Notes under the pieces: generated by a model
What the model saw: only the letters and a program-made list of their open reading frames with translations
The model's database searches: none
Told to the model about the DNA's origin: nothing
Position numbers and translations under genes: made by a program
In this document: positions 25,285 through 34,625 of the stretch, one piece after another
Position numbering within the stretch: the first letter of the stretch is position 1
Layout of the letters: each line of letters begins with the position of its first letter
Assembly (NCBI GenBank): GCA_964187655.1
Contig: CAXLMP010000025.1
Span: 1 to 39,383, forward strand
Length of the DNA: 39,383 nucleotides
Direction: 5' to 3'
DNA from: Lentimonas sp002292345
GTDB lineage: Bacteria; Verrucomicrobiota; Verrucomicrobiia; Opitutales; Coraliomargaritaceae

Positions 25285-26283
25285 GTGACCTATCCGATGA
25301 AATATAGTCCATTGCAACTTCTTATTATTGGGCTTCTGGTGGTGGGCTCGATTATTAGCTATAGCGTATTTTTAGAACAAGATCTGCCCGCCGAAGGTGA
25401 TGCGAACCCAGCACTCGGAGTCAATCGAGCGGCAGCGACGACTGCCGATCCTTCGCCTGGCCTCGTCGATCAGGCAGGCTATGTGCCTTCTGAGTCCAAC
25501 GGTACTGAAACGGCGTCGACTCAAATGAGCGATCCCGCTCAAGCGACTGAGTCGACAGTTGCAGCAGATCAAGACTTTGACGGACAACAGGTCGCAGGGG
25601 TGGCGCCGGTATCGCCTGTAAGATCAGAAGGCTTGGCGCCGTTGCTACAGTCCTCGGCACGGCCGAAGGGCTTGCAGATTATTTCGGAAGTACAAGCGGA
25701 CCCCGAAGATCCCCGTTACGCTGATTTCTTGGAAAACGGTCTGGCAGAAGTGATGAACTATTTGGACGGTGTTTACACTGAAAGAGGAAATATTGAGGAG
25801 AAAACCGAGAATCTTGAACTCGAGGAACTACGCTTAACTGAAGACTCCGATGTCAGAGTTTATTTTTTAAAGGAAGGCACCATCTTTCAAAATACTTTAG
25901 GAATCGAAAATAACGGGGATCAAAACCTAATTTTTCCAAATGCGTCTTCAGCGTATTCCTACTACACAGATGCAGATACTCGAAGCACCGAGACCAACGA
26001 AGAGATTCCCTTAATCCCCGGAGACTATGTTGATTTAGGACAGCTTAAAAAGGGTAGTTTAGTCGACCTGTTCCTGATTCGAGACGGCGCGCAAAATGAA
26101 GATGGCCTAGTGTTTTGGGTGGATCCAGAAAGTAACCCTGATCAAATGAATCACGCAAAGCTGCTGGCGGTTTATGATAACAATACACTGATCATCGGCT
26201 TTGAAGATCAGCCAGGCGGAGGTGATAAAGACTACAACGACCTCGTTATCGCAGTTGAAATAAATCCAGCAACTGGCCGCTAG
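25285..26283 (+). CDS. Membrane-anchored DUF4114 domain protein
   Basis: 332 residues: an N-terminal membrane anchor (LQLLIIGLLVVGSIISYSVF, about 9-28), a long acidic, low-complexity linker to about residue 120, and a C-terminal DUF4114 domain about 225-325 ending GFEDQPGGGDKDYNDLVIAVE, the characteristic F-E-D-x-x-x-x-x-D-x-D-Y-N-D signature of this Ca-binding-looking domain. DUF4114 occurs in exported bacterial proteins, often with exosortase sorting tails; no sorting tail is seen here. The start is either GTG at 25285 or ATG at 25297; both keep the anchor. Function is unknown, probably periplasmic or cell-surface. Confidence 0.82.
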   Translation: MTYPMKYSPLQLLIIGLLVVGSIISYSVFLEQDLPAEGDANPALGVNRAAATTADPSPGLVDQAGYVPSESNGTETASTQMSDPAQATESTVAADQDFDGQQVAGVAPVSPVRSEGLAPLLQSSARPKGLQIISEVQADPEDPRYADFLENGLAEVMNYLDGVYTERGNIEEKTENLELEELRLTEDSDVRVYFLKEGTIFQNTLGIENNGDQNLIFPNASSAYSYYTDADTRSTETNEEIPLIPGDYVDLGQLKKGSLVDLFLIRDGAQNEDGLVFWVDPESNPDQMNHAKLLAVYDNNTLIIGFEDQPGGGDKDYNDLVIAVEINPATGR

Positions 26284-26334
26284 CTCAGCTCTTTCAGGAA
26301 GGTCACGGCATCCATATCTTAAGCGGCTGATACA

Positions 26335-27261
26335 TCAGATAAACCGATAGACAATTTTTTGCCAGAGATCGCCGATCACTGAGGTGCCCCACAGTCGATC
26401 GTGGTAGTCTTCGCGGACCAGATACATGTGGTCTTCGAAATCCCAGAAGATGATGGTTTTCCCCTCTGGTTTAAGTTCCAATAATCCCTCGATATTGCGA
26501 AGATTTGCGACGTGTAGCATTAGGTAGTCCGCGTTCGATTCGTTAAATTCTTGATACAAGCGTTTGGTTAGTAGATCGAAGTGAAGGTAGGTGGATGAAG
26601 TGATCCAATAGATTTGACCTGTCGGGATCGAGGGGTGCGTTTCATGAATGTAGCGGATCACATCGCTGGAGATCGAACTAATCATGATATCTTTCTCACG
26701 ACCGCGGGCTTGAATGTCTTTAATAATGACATCCGCTAGGCGGCAGTCTTCTTCATCATCACCCTGTGACTTGATCTCAATATTTAGCTTTTTATTGACG
26801 GCGTCTATGACATCTAGGTAGCGCACGATCTGCCCGTCGGTAGCCTTCATCAGGTCGGCATAGGTCGAGTTGTTGATGGTGGCGAGTTTGCCGAATAGGC
26901 GCAGAAGTCGCTTGTCATGAAAGACCACAATCTGGCCGTCTTTGGTGTATTGGACATCGAACTCGATGAACCCATATTTTGGGTCTTGGTCGGCCGCGAG
27001 CAAAGCTGAGTAGCTGTTTTCTAAGTGATCGATGGATGCGCCGCGGTGTGCGCCGACGGTGCAGGGATAGTCTGGCAGCGACTCAGCGGATCGGCCAATG
27101 TGGGTCTCCATCACCTCACTCAAGCTGGTAATGTGGTGCAGAAATGCTCGATCTGTCAGCAGCCAGACAAGTAGCACTGCGCCGGCCAAAGCGAATGGCT
27201 TGAGAATTTTGCTAGCTACGTTTTGTCGTGTGCCTTTTATCGGCTGCTTTTGTATACTCAT
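26335..27261 (-). CDS. Membrane-anchored glycerophosphodiester phosphodiesterase
   Basis: A GDPD-family TIM-barrel enzyme that hydrolyses glycerophosphodiesters to glycerol-3-phosphate and an alcohol. Numbered from the chosen start, a single membrane helix is at about 21-36, then AHRGAS with His72-Arg73, HLENS with Glu81, the metal pair Glu100 and Asp102 in FIEFDVQ, and His115-Asp116 in VFHDK, so the full catalytic set is present. NIEIKSQ matches the later conserved metal-binding strand. I chose the ATG at 27261; an upstream ATG at 27300 would overlap the preceding gene by 19 bases. It is probably co-transcribed with the uncharacterised gene upstream. It faces the outside of the cytoplasmic membrane by topology, so it may act on lipid-derived substrates. 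Confidence 0.88.
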   Translation of the reverse strand: MSIQKQPIKGTRQNVASKILKPFALAGAVLLVWLLTDRAFLHHITSLSEVMETHIGRSAESLPDYPCTVGAHRGASIDHLENSYSALLAADQDPKYGFIEFDVQYTKDGQIVVFHDKRLLRLFGKLATINNSTYADLMKATDGQIVRYLDVIDAVNKKLNIEIKSQGDDEEDCRLADVIIKDIQARGREKDIMISSISSDVIRYIHETHPSIPTGQIYWITSSTYLHFDLLTKRLYQEFNESNADYLMLHVANLRNIEGLLELKPEGKTIIFWDFEDHMYLVREDYHDRLWGTSVIGDLWQKIVYRFI

Positions 27262-27281
27262 GAGAGTGCACTGGGATTCAA

Positions 27282-27815
27282 CTATTGGGCGCCTAGCCAT
27301 GGCTCGGTCTCGAGCAAGGCGCTTAGTTCCGGCCAGCCACCTTCTTGTTGCTCCTGAAGCACGTAGAGATACAAGGCAATTTCGCCCGCTGGATAGGTTT
27401 CACGCATTGCTGTAAGTGCCTTACTGAGCAACGCCGGATCCATGACCTCTGGAAACTTTTCGACCATGCCTGTGCCGTCATGCTTGATGTGCATCCGATC
27501 TAGAAAGTCGATTAACATTTCTTGGCGACCACGCATCAGCCAGACTTCTAGCACTTGCATGGCAATCTGCTCGGCTGGCTTACGACTGCAGGCAGCTGTC
27601 AACAACGTAACCTGTTTGTCTGGCGATTGCTTGGTAATGAAGACTGGGCGCATTTTTTGCTGCTCAGCGAGTTGCTGGACCACACCCTTGTAGGACTCGC
27701 GCTCTTCTTTGCGGAGATAAGTAAACAGTGTTGCTGCCAGTGCAGTCGGCATGGTTTGAAAGATTTGATATGCAAGCATATGCAGACAACACTTCATCTC
27801 GCACGCTTGCGGCAA
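27282..27815 (-). CDS. Uncharacterised helical protein
   Basis: 177 residues, mostly helical, with no signal peptide or membrane segment. I recall similar proteins in other marine Verrucomicrobiota, with the pattern LRKEERESYKGVVQQLAEQ, a middle RPVF and a C-terminal YPAGEIALYLYVLQ...GGWPELSALL, but no functional assignment. Starts at 27815, 27797 and 27779 are all possible; the last (MLAYQIFQTMP) looks most like a family N-terminus. It precedes the GDPD gene on the same strand, probably as one operon. Confidence 0.7.
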   Translation of the reverse strand: MPQACEMKCCLHMLAYQIFQTMPTALAATLFTYLRKEERESYKGVVQQLAEQQKMRPVFITKQSPDKQVTLLTAACSRKPAEQIAMQVLEVWLMRGRQEMLIDFLDRMHIKHDGTGMVEKFPEVMDPALLSKALTAMRETYPAGEIALYLYVLQEQQEGGWPELSALLETEPWLGAQ

Positions 27816-27867
27816 TGCTAAAATTCAGCCGTCTGCGGTTAAATTAAATTATACTAAAAAGGATGAT

Positions 27868-28078
27868 ATGATAGAAGTGGCTGTGTTGGTCATGACTACC
27901 TACCTGCTGCTGGTCCTAAATTGACTTCGGCGCAATCGAATGTATCGACAAGCTGTTGGAGTTGGATTTTGAAATGATCACGCCTTTATTGGAGTCGCAG
28001 ATCGAGGAGTATCAAAAAATTTCGCTCTTCGTAGAGATGCAGAATTTCCACGGATGGGCCTCGGGTGGTCGGTTCTAA
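27868..28078 (+). pseudogene. Decayed SpoIIAA-like (STAS-fold) gene
   Basis: An AAGGATGAT ribosome site precedes an ATG (27868) giving MIEVAV..., stopped by TGA after 18 codons. In another frame, 27920-28078 encodes a peptide with LDFEMITPLLESQIEEY and LFVEMQNFHGWASGG, which matches the core of the SpoIIAA-like family (…E.ITPLLE..I.EY.K..L.VE…F.GW). The two parts are out of frame, and the usual C-terminal third (…W.D.KF) is missing, ending in TAA at 28076. So at least one frameshift and a 3' truncation have occurred. Intact relatives are about 115-125 residues, of unknown role. The following bases to 28261 show no further gene. Confidence 0.55.
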
Positions 28079-28206
28079 TCCCTAGATTGCTTGCTAGGGA
28101 AGCCCGTGCAATCGCGCTGTGGAATCGTTCATTTATGTTCCGATCTAGTAATTTGTGTCAGTATAAGCGCTTGCTCAGGTCACTTAAGTCTAAAAATAAA
28201 TATAGG

Positions 28207-28222
28207 TTTTACACGTATAAAG
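28207..28222. promoter_or_regulatory. Imperfect palindrome TTTTACACGTATAAAG upstream of GH29
   Basis: A 16-base imperfect palindrome with an ACGT centre (12 of 16 positions symmetric), 39 bases before the GH29 ATG at 28262. It shares TTTACACGT and the following AAAG with CTTTACACGTGAAAAG at 31795-31810, between the other GH29 and the sulfatase. CG-centred symmetry of this size fits LacI-family operators, but AT-rich chance similarity is possible. Confidence 0.3.
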
Positions 28223-28261
28223 TTAATTGTCTGGATGTAACTGAATTAAATCCTAAATCCA

Positions 28262-29788
28262 ATGTCCTTAATAAAAACTATCTTCATCAGTCAGATTGCT
28301 TTTTTGCTGCCCAGTATAGGAGAATGTACAATTTCAACCGACCAGCAGGATGCTGATGGTAGCGCGGCGGCGTACACTGATAGTGCAACTGGGCAGATTT
28401 ATGTGCCCAGCGTCGAAATTAAGAACGGCAAGCGCTACTACACTTGGCCGAATTGGAACACGTCTAAGAATCGTAAGATGCAGGTACATCGAGAACGTAC
28501 CGCTCATCCTGGTGCGCAATGGTGGCCTCATGCTGGGTTAGGGTTATTTATGCACTGGGGCATTGTGAGCGAGTTTGAGCCATCAGGGGAAGCATGGTCA
28601 GGGCGCTGGCACCAGAAACGTGCCGATCGTTTTCATCCGCAGTCTGAAATTTGGGAGGCAGCTAAGACTTTTAATCCGAGGAATTACGACCCCGATAAAT
28701 GGATGGCGGGGGCGCGCCGTGCCGGGTTCCGTTATTCCGTGCTTACCACCAAGCACCACGACGGGTACGCGCTCTGGGATTCCGATACAGCCTTGATTGG
28801 AGTACGCCAGTATTTGAATGGACGATGCCTCGTTACCCCCTTCGTGGAGGCATGCCGTAAGAATGATGTGAAAGTTGGATTCTACTATTCTGGAATGGAC
28901 TGGTATTTTGACCGGGGTCACATGAATTTCGCGCTCGGCGGTGAAAAAAAGATGAATTATAAAGGAGAAATAGTGGATGCCCTGCCTGCGCCGCGCGCTG
29001 ATCGGCCAACCGCAATTAAGGAATTCAATCAGCGCCAAGTGGAAGAACTCATCAACCGATTCAAACCCGACATCTGGTGGGGCGATGGTGGTCACGGTGC
29101 GAGTATTGAATACATCCGGGAACTGCATCCGCCGATCGTGATTAATAACCGTGATGGGGAGAGCGGCGACCACGCGACCCCTGAAGGCTTTCAAATGGCG
29201 CATCCTCGTTTTATTCGTAAACCGGTTCTGGAGAATGGTTGGTGGTGGGAACTGTGTACTATTATTCAGGGTGGCTCTTGGCATTATGACAAAGCGAAGG
29301 GCGAAAAAATCAATCAGACGGATGCGGTCTTACGGGCACTTGCAGAAGTCCGCTGCCTTGGAGGCAATTTGCTCGTTAATATCGGTCCGCGCCCCGACGG
29401 CACTTTCCCTAATGAAGTATGGCGTCTCTTCGATGAGATGGCAGAATGGATGTCCACCAACGAAGCCTCTGTTTTCGGCATCAATGGCGGTGGTCCGTGG
29501 CCAGAAAAGTGTAATGTTCCGATCACTGTTAAGGACCGGACTTGGTATTTTCACGCGAAGCAGAACCATGCTACCGAGCGCGACCCTGTGGTGCTGAAGG
29601 ATTGTCCTGTGAAACCGCTGAGCGTTACCCTCATGCGCACTGGCGATTCGATTGATTATATCTACAGTAGCGCGACTCTTAGCTTCGCAATTCCTGATTC
29701 GCTAAAGTCTGTAAATGTCACAGACGTAGTTAAGGTTGAATTTGGTGAAGAGTTCGACCCTGAGCCATATCTGTTTAAGCATTGGTAG
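28262..29788 (+). CDS. Secreted GH29 alpha-L-fucosidase
   Basis: 508 residues. The signal peptide is about residues 1-22 (FISQIAFLLPSIGEC); Cys22 just after GE is a weak lipobox-like context. GH29 barrel motifs: GLGLFMHWGIVSE near 92-104, TTKHHDGYALWDSD near 162-175, VGFYYSGMDWY near 206-216, and IWWGDGGHG, where Asp275 is the expected nucleophile. WHYDKAKGEKINQ, GGNLLVNIGPRPDG and a short C-terminal beta-sandwich follow. The active-site aspartate context (W-G-D-G) and length differ from the fucosidase at 4024-5130, so a different linkage or substitution specificity is likely. It converges with another GH29 gene, with stops only 4 bases apart. Confidence 0.9.
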   Translation: MSLIKTIFISQIAFLLPSIGECTISTDQQDADGSAAAYTDSATGQIYVPSVEIKNGKRYYTWPNWNTSKNRKMQVHRERTAHPGAQWWPHAGLGLFMHWGIVSEFEPSGEAWSGRWHQKRADRFHPQSEIWEAAKTFNPRNYDPDKWMAGARRAGFRYSVLTTKHHDGYALWDSDTALIGVRQYLNGRCLVTPFVEACRKNDVKVGFYYSGMDWYFDRGHMNFALGGEKKMNYKGEIVDALPAPRADRPTAIKEFNQRQVEELINRFKPDIWWGDGGHGASIEYIRELHPPIVINNRDGESGDHATPEGFQMAHPRFIRKPVLENGWWWELCTIIQGGSWHYDKAKGEKINQTDAVLRALAEVRCLGGNLLVNIGPRPDGTFPNEVWRLFDEMAEWMSTNEASVFGINGGGPWPEKCNVPITVKDRTWYFHAKQNHATERDPVVLKDCPVKPLSVTLMRTGDSIDYIYSSATLSFAIPDSLKSVNVTDVVKVEFGEEFDPEPYLFKHW

Positions 29789-29792
29789 GGTT

Positions 29793-31691
29793 CTATTTAC
29801 AGAGATGAAGCTCGACTGATTGCAAGCTGAACTCACGGTGGTAGCCGCTGCTGTCTTTGCTGGCGCCTTTGACTGCACGGGCACCATCGAGCATCATCAG
29901 TTGTAGCTCATAGTCTCCTGGCTGGTCAAACCGGACCATGCCAATGTCTACATAAGTGAAGTCTCGCCCATGTTGAGTAACGACTGGGTCGGCTTCCAGT
30001 TGCTGGTGGTCAACTCGAATTTTATAGCGGGCACCTTCCAGTCCTGGCGCGAAGGCCTGATGGCAGAGAACTTTATATTCACCAGCTTGGTTGATGCGTA
30101 TATCCCAAATAATGGTGTTACCGCCCTGGTCCCAAGGCATCGCTATCTTGTGCGTGGATCCGAATTTAGAATCGTAGCTCATATTCATCTTGTTGAATCG
30201 ACTTTTGGATACCGGCAGTTTGATCTGACCATCAATATTTGGAGTCAGTGTCTCATCGGTAATTGTTAGATTGCCTTCGTACTCAGCGACGATCACCGCA
30301 AGGCCTTGAGCCCCATCAAATGCGTTTTTCGGCAGCGAGATCCTAATTTCGTCGCCATGGTGCTTCAACGGCAGTGAAGCTTTTTTCGGGTCATTCAGCA
30401 AGTAGCACTGCTTAATTAACGTGGAGATCCCTTTAATTAAAATGCTTAATTCGACCTGTTCTTTAACATGGACAAAGAGCTTTCCAGGTTGACGGGTGAT
30501 TGGCAGATCGGGGTTACGCAGGGGGCTAGGGTCTGCCCCATAGACGGCCTCACCATTTACTTTCAACCATTGCCCCAGTCGGCGCAGTACATTTGCCTGA
30601 CCAATCGGAATCTCGCCAAGTTCATTGGGTGCGACGTTTAGTAGAAGCACACCACCTTTGCTGACGATATCGACCAATTCATAAATATAGTTGTTCGCGG
30701 ATCGGTTTGGATTGTCGTGCAAGTCCATTTTGTGGGACGTATAGCCCCATGAACCCGCTACAGTGGAATGAGTCTGCCACGGTACTTTAACCCCGTCTCT
30801 CCATCCACTGGTATTAACGTAGGGCATGAGGCCGTGATCTGCGGCGGATTGAAAATGTCCATACCCGCCACCAATACGGGAATTCATCAAAACGTGTGGT
30901 TGGTGAGCGTTGACTAGCGCCATCGTTGTTTCAATGATTTCTGGCGACATAAACTGCCCTGGGGTGTCGAACCAGATCATGTAGAGCGGATCAAAGCCGG
31001 TCACTAGTTCCTCGACCTGTAGCAAGGCCTTTTTGTGGTAATAGTTTTCAAAACGCTCCTGATTTAACTTAGGCCATCCTTGCCAGCCATTACCACCGCC
31101 TCCTTCCTCATGCCAGTCCTGTGACTGAGAGTAATAGACGCCAAAACGGATGCCTTGTTGTTGGCATTCAGTATGTAACTCAGCGAGCGGATCGCGTCCG
31201 AAGTCTCCAAAATCTGTAATGTTATAAGGGTGCTTGGAGTCAAACATTGCAAACCCGTCATGATGCTTGGATGTAATCACGATAAACCCCATCCCAGCAT
31301 CCTTACAAAGGGTGATCCATTCTTCCGCGTTGAATGCTTTCGGATTAAACGGCTTCGCCGCCGCCGCTTCATACTCGGCAACTGGGATTTTTGCATTTCG
31401 CATGATCCATTCTGCACCCTTGGTTTCCTCCCAAACACCACCGATTTGAGCATAGGGTCCCCAGTGGATGAACATGCCGATTTTATCATGATACAGTTGC
31501 TCAATAGATTGAATCAGCTCGGGCGAATAATTAACTGCTTGCCGCTTAAAATCACTACCGTCGGTCGTCTCGTTGAGTAATTTGGTGTCGGCAAAAGCGG
31601 GGATTGAGAACGTCAGATTCACGCATAACAACAGTTTGGCGTAAGCCGAGGCACTCGCTTTATGTGCTTCAATTTTTTGATGAGTCTGCAT
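29793..31691 (-). CDS. Secreted GH29 alpha-L-fucosidase with C-terminal beta-sandwich module
   Basis: 632 residues. The signal peptide ends about residue 34 (LTFSIPAFA). Barrel motifs: IGMFIHWGPYAQIGGVW near 71-87, VITSKHHDGFAMFDSK near 138-153, YYSQSQDWHEEGG near 186-198, and MIWFDTPGQF, in which Asp242 is the expected nucleophile. GGVLLLNVAPNELGEIP ends the barrel near 370. Two beta-rich parts follow: the usual GH29 sandwich and, from about 500, an extra domain with TIIWDIRINQAGEYKV...GDYELQLMMLDGARAVKG, resembling the carbohydrate-binding-like module often appended to GH29 enzymes. It is transcribed divergently from the S1 sulfatase at 31832, sharing a 140-base promoter region with an ACGT-centred palindrome. 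Confidence 0.92.
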   Translation of the reverse strand: MQTHQKIEAHKASASAYAKLLLCVNLTFSIPAFADTKLLNETTDGSDFKRQAVNYSPELIQSIEQLYHDKIGMFIHWGPYAQIGGVWEETKGAEWIMRNAKIPVAEYEAAAAKPFNPKAFNAEEWITLCKDAGMGFIVITSKHHDGFAMFDSKHPYNITDFGDFGRDPLAELHTECQQQGIRFGVYYSQSQDWHEEGGGGNGWQGWPKLNQERFENYYHKKALLQVEELVTGFDPLYMIWFDTPGQFMSPEIIETTMALVNAHQPHVLMNSRIGGGYGHFQSAADHGLMPYVNTSGWRDGVKVPWQTHSTVAGSWGYTSHKMDLHDNPNRSANNYIYELVDIVSKGGVLLLNVAPNELGEIPIGQANVLRRLGQWLKVNGEAVYGADPSPLRNPDLPITRQPGKLFVHVKEQVELSILIKGISTLIKQCYLLNDPKKASLPLKHHGDEIRISLPKNAFDGAQGLAVIVAEYEGNLTITDETLTPNIDGQIKLPVSKSRFNKMNMSYDSKFGSTHKIAMPWDQGGNTIIWDIRINQAGEYKVLCHQAFAPGLEGARYKIRVDHQQLEADPVVTQHGRDFTYVDIGMVRFDQPGDYELQLMMLDGARAVKGASKDSSGYHREFSLQSVELHLCK

Positions 31692-31794
31692 GAGGTAAGT
31701 ATAGGTGAGCTGAAAGTGACGAGCGTTGAAAAGAACTCGAAGGGTTTATTGGCAGCCTAAAATGATCGTTCAATATGTTTTGAGTGTGAAAAAG

Positions 31795-31810
31795 CTTTAC
31801 ACGTGAAAAG
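31795..31810. promoter_or_regulatory. Palindrome CTTTACACGTGAAAAG in the GH29/sulfatase divergent promoter
   Basis: A 16-base palindrome with a CACGTG centre, symmetric at 14 of 16 positions. It lies 21 bases before the sulfatase ATG (31832) and 103 bases before the divergent GH29 start (31691). It is similar to the site at 28207-28222 upstream of the other locus-B fucosidase. It is a candidate operator for one regulator of locus B, and its placement close to the sulfatase start would suit repression. Confidence 0.4.
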
Positions 31811-31831
31811 TCGATACTATTTATTATATAT

Positions 31832-34363
31832 ATGACGATACCACTACCGCCGCTGCCATATTTAAGAATTAGCCTCAGTTGCTTGCTTTGTTTCGCCTGC
31901 CCTTTGATTGGGATGGAAAAACCGAACGTGGTGGTGATTCTAGCCGATGACATGGGCCTTGGAGATGTCGGCCGCCACCATTTAGAACGGACCGAGAATG
32001 CCCCTTTGGCTCCGACTCCGGCGATTGATGCGCTCTGGAACGAGGGTATGTGGTTTACCGATGCTCATTCACCCGCTGCTCTTTGTGCGCCGAGTCGTTA
32101 CTCTGTGATGACAGGCAACTATAACTTCCGCTCCTACAAACCAGGTGGGGTATGGGGAGCCTTCGACTTGAGTGCGCTTTCAGAATCTGATACAACGCTG
32201 GGTACGGTGGCACAGGCGGCTGGCTACACCACCGGCTTTGTAGGGAAGTGGCACATGGGCGGCGATTTTTACAAGACGGGAACGACGATTATATCACGTC
32301 AGATAGATGATGCGTCGACACCCGAGCAGGTTGACATGTCCGTCTGGATCGGCAAAGGACCACAAAACTTGGGCTTCAATTACGATTTCACAGTCGCCTG
32401 CGGCGTGCAGGGTCCCACCTATTTGGCACATGAAAATGGCGTTTGGTACCCTTGGGATACGGGATCCACCTTAATTTATTACGACAATCCAGATTTTATT
32501 GCAGATAAGGGGCCTGGCATCGGCGACTCCAATTGGAACTCGCGCGAACTGAATATGTTACTTGCCGATAAAGCAGTAGACTTCATCACAAGTAGTGCGG
32601 CTGGTGAAGCGCCGTTTATGCTCTATTATTGCAGTCCAGCCGTGCACCTTCCGCACACGCCTCCAACTGCGATTGACGGGGACCCGATCGCAGGCACGAC
32701 ACCTTCAGATCATCTGGACATGAATCGCGTATTAGATTTAGAGGTGAAAAAAATCGTCGATGCCTTAAAAGCTGCTGGAGTTTACGAGAACACCTTAATC
32801 ATTTTCACCTCGGATAATGGCGGACTTAATGATCCGGATGCAGAACCTCTAGGACACCGATCGAGTGGTGGTTTTCGGGGTACCAAAAATTCGCGTTTCG
32901 AAGGTGGGCATCGCGTTCCCTTTATCGCGGTTTGGCCCTCAGTCATACCTGCAAATACAACGATCGATGCCATGGTTAACGGCAGTGATATCTTGGCCAC
33001 TATAGCGGAAGTGATGGGTTCAAGTTTTCCTGCGGACCAAGCTAAAGATTCTCATAGTTTGTTTCCTATATTCTTGGGTGATACCGACCATGAACCGCGG
33101 ACGGAGATGATGCAGCAGGGAGGCAGCGTCCCTGAAATTATGTTCCGTGATGGCCCATGGAAATTGATTATGGAATCGAGCGTTGGTCACAATAATCTCG
33201 TTCAAGCAGACACAACCGCAGTGGCCCTTTTCAATTTAGATGACAATCCCACAGAGACTGAATCGTCTAATTTAATTAATGACCCCGCCTATGCGAGCCG
33301 TGTGACTTCGATGTATGATCGCTACTGGGCGATACGCGAGGCCAGCGCTCGAACTGCACCCGAGTATGGAGTAACACTCAGTAGTCCTACTGTCTTACTC
33401 AATGAAGATTTCTCTAGTATCGCATTTGGTGACACCACTGGAGTAGGAGGGCAAATCACCGATGGTAGTTACGATACCGGATTACGTTTAAATAACGATG
33501 CTATCGGCGAGATTACTACCAATGCTACCTTTGGCACTGGCAATGTTCTTCAAGTAACGACTGGAACTGGCGGCGCTGGATTTGGGGCGGTCTCCAATCA
33601 AAATAATCCTTATGCAATTTCATTGGATGTCGGAGACCAGATTGTGCTCTCTTTTGACATGCTAGTGCAGGCGATTCCAGCAACCAATAATTCTGTCAAC
33701 ATTCAGTTACGCATGACTGGCGCCACCAACGTCTCTCGAACATTTACAGAATTAATGAACGCATCAGTTGGCGATGTCGTTTCCGTTTCATGGACTGTAG
33801 ATGTTGATGCAGACATTGCCAACGCAAGTGATATTTACATATGGATTCCAATTGAAGGAATTGCGAATAATTTTGATACCGAGGGACCGAACAGTGATGG
33901 CACCAACTTAAACGTGATGCAAATCGACAATATCACTTTAAGCATTAATAACAGCAGCACAGGATATGATAAGTTTAAGGAAGACTATTCACTTACCAGT
34001 GGATCAAGTGGAGATGACGATAACGATTCACTTTCAAATGGTTTAGAATATGCCTTTGGATCGGATCCGTCAGATAGCGGTTCCACTAATAATCTGGCGG
34101 CACAAATTTCCGAAAACAACGGCAATCAATATCTAGAAATGAGTTATAGTCGCCGTAAAAGCGCTAATAATTATTCCGCGCTGCGCGTCTGGCGCAGCAC
34201 TGAATTGGCGGATCAAAGCTGGAAGCTTGGCGAAACTGAAATCATTTCGATAACTGATGATGCAATACAGGCAGACCTGGAAAATGTTGTGGAGCGGTCT
34301 TTGTTTCCGATCCACACCAACGAAAAAGAGTTCTTTCGAATGGATGTCATTATTGCACCATGA
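31832..34363 (+). CDS. Long secreted S1-family sulfatase with C-terminal Ca-binding module
   Basis: 843 residues. The signal peptide is about 1-27 (SCLLCFACPLIG). The sulfatase domain (about 28-515) has Asp39-Asp40 in ILADD, the maturation motif C85-A-P-S-R89, GKWHMGG, FTSDNGG and EGGHRVPF, so all catalytic motifs are intact. Residues about 520-700 form a beta-sandwich (NEDFSSIAFGDT...VMQIDNITLSI) resembling a carbohydrate-binding or LamG-like fold. Residues about 711-843 are the verrucomicrobial tail with DDDNDSLSNGLEYAFGSDP, a Ca-binding thrombospondin-type-3-like motif seen in many exported proteins of this phylum. It is flanked by fucosidases and an esterase, which suggests sulfated fucan as substrate. 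Start chosen at the first ATG, preceded by a very AT-rich stretch. Confidence 0.9.
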   Translation: MTIPLPPLPYLRISLSCLLCFACPLIGMEKPNVVVILADDMGLGDVGRHHLERTENAPLAPTPAIDALWNEGMWFTDAHSPAALCAPSRYSVMTGNYNFRSYKPGGVWGAFDLSALSESDTTLGTVAQAAGYTTGFVGKWHMGGDFYKTGTTIISRQIDDASTPEQVDMSVWIGKGPQNLGFNYDFTVACGVQGPTYLAHENGVWYPWDTGSTLIYYDNPDFIADKGPGIGDSNWNSRELNMLLADKAVDFITSSAAGEAPFMLYYCSPAVHLPHTPPTAIDGDPIAGTTPSDHLDMNRVLDLEVKKIVDALKAAGVYENTLIIFTSDNGGLNDPDAEPLGHRSSGGFRGTKNSRFEGGHRVPFIAVWPSVIPANTTIDAMVNGSDILATIAEVMGSSFPADQAKDSHSLFPIFLGDTDHEPRTEMMQQGGSVPEIMFRDGPWKLIMESSVGHNNLVQADTTAVALFNLDDNPTETESSNLINDPAYASRVTSMYDRYWAIREASARTAPEYGVTLSSPTVLLNEDFSSIAFGDTTGVGGQITDGSYDTGLRLNNDAIGEITTNATFGTGNVLQVTTGTGGAGFGAVSNQNNPYAISLDVGDQIVLSFDMLVQAIPATNNSVNIQLRMTGATNVSRTFTELMNASVGDVVSVSWTVDVDADIANASDIYIWIPIEGIANNFDTEGPNSDGTNLNVMQIDNITLSINNSSTGYDKFKEDYSLTSGSSGDDDNDSLSNGLEYAFGSDPSDSGSTNNLAAQISENNGNQYLEMSYSRRKSANNYSALRVWRSTELADQSWKLGETEIISITDDAIQADLENVVERSLFPIHTNEKEFFRMDVIIAP

Positions 34364-34625
34364 CATTAATGAGTCGTTCCAGCAGCCGTTTTATGGATTT
34401 TAACCCGTATCGTTGGACAAAGGCATTCCGGATAGCAATTCGTCACCAAGACTAGTTACTTTGCCAAGGGCGAAGCACATTGCCCGGCAAGATGTCTCCA
34501 AAAATGTTATTTTGAGCGGTTAATTGCCTAGTGAAATCTGCCTAATTCTTGTTTCTTTTAGAATTATATGCGTCTAATTTTCCGATAATTCTCAACTTGA
34601 ATCCTATTCTGTTACAGACCACAAG

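Noticed and set aside
34543..34566. TAATTCT/AGAATTA inverted repeat upstream of the esterase gene
   Set aside because: Seven AT-rich bases with a 10-base spacer are likely by chance in this AT-rich gap, and no second copy with the same layout was found.
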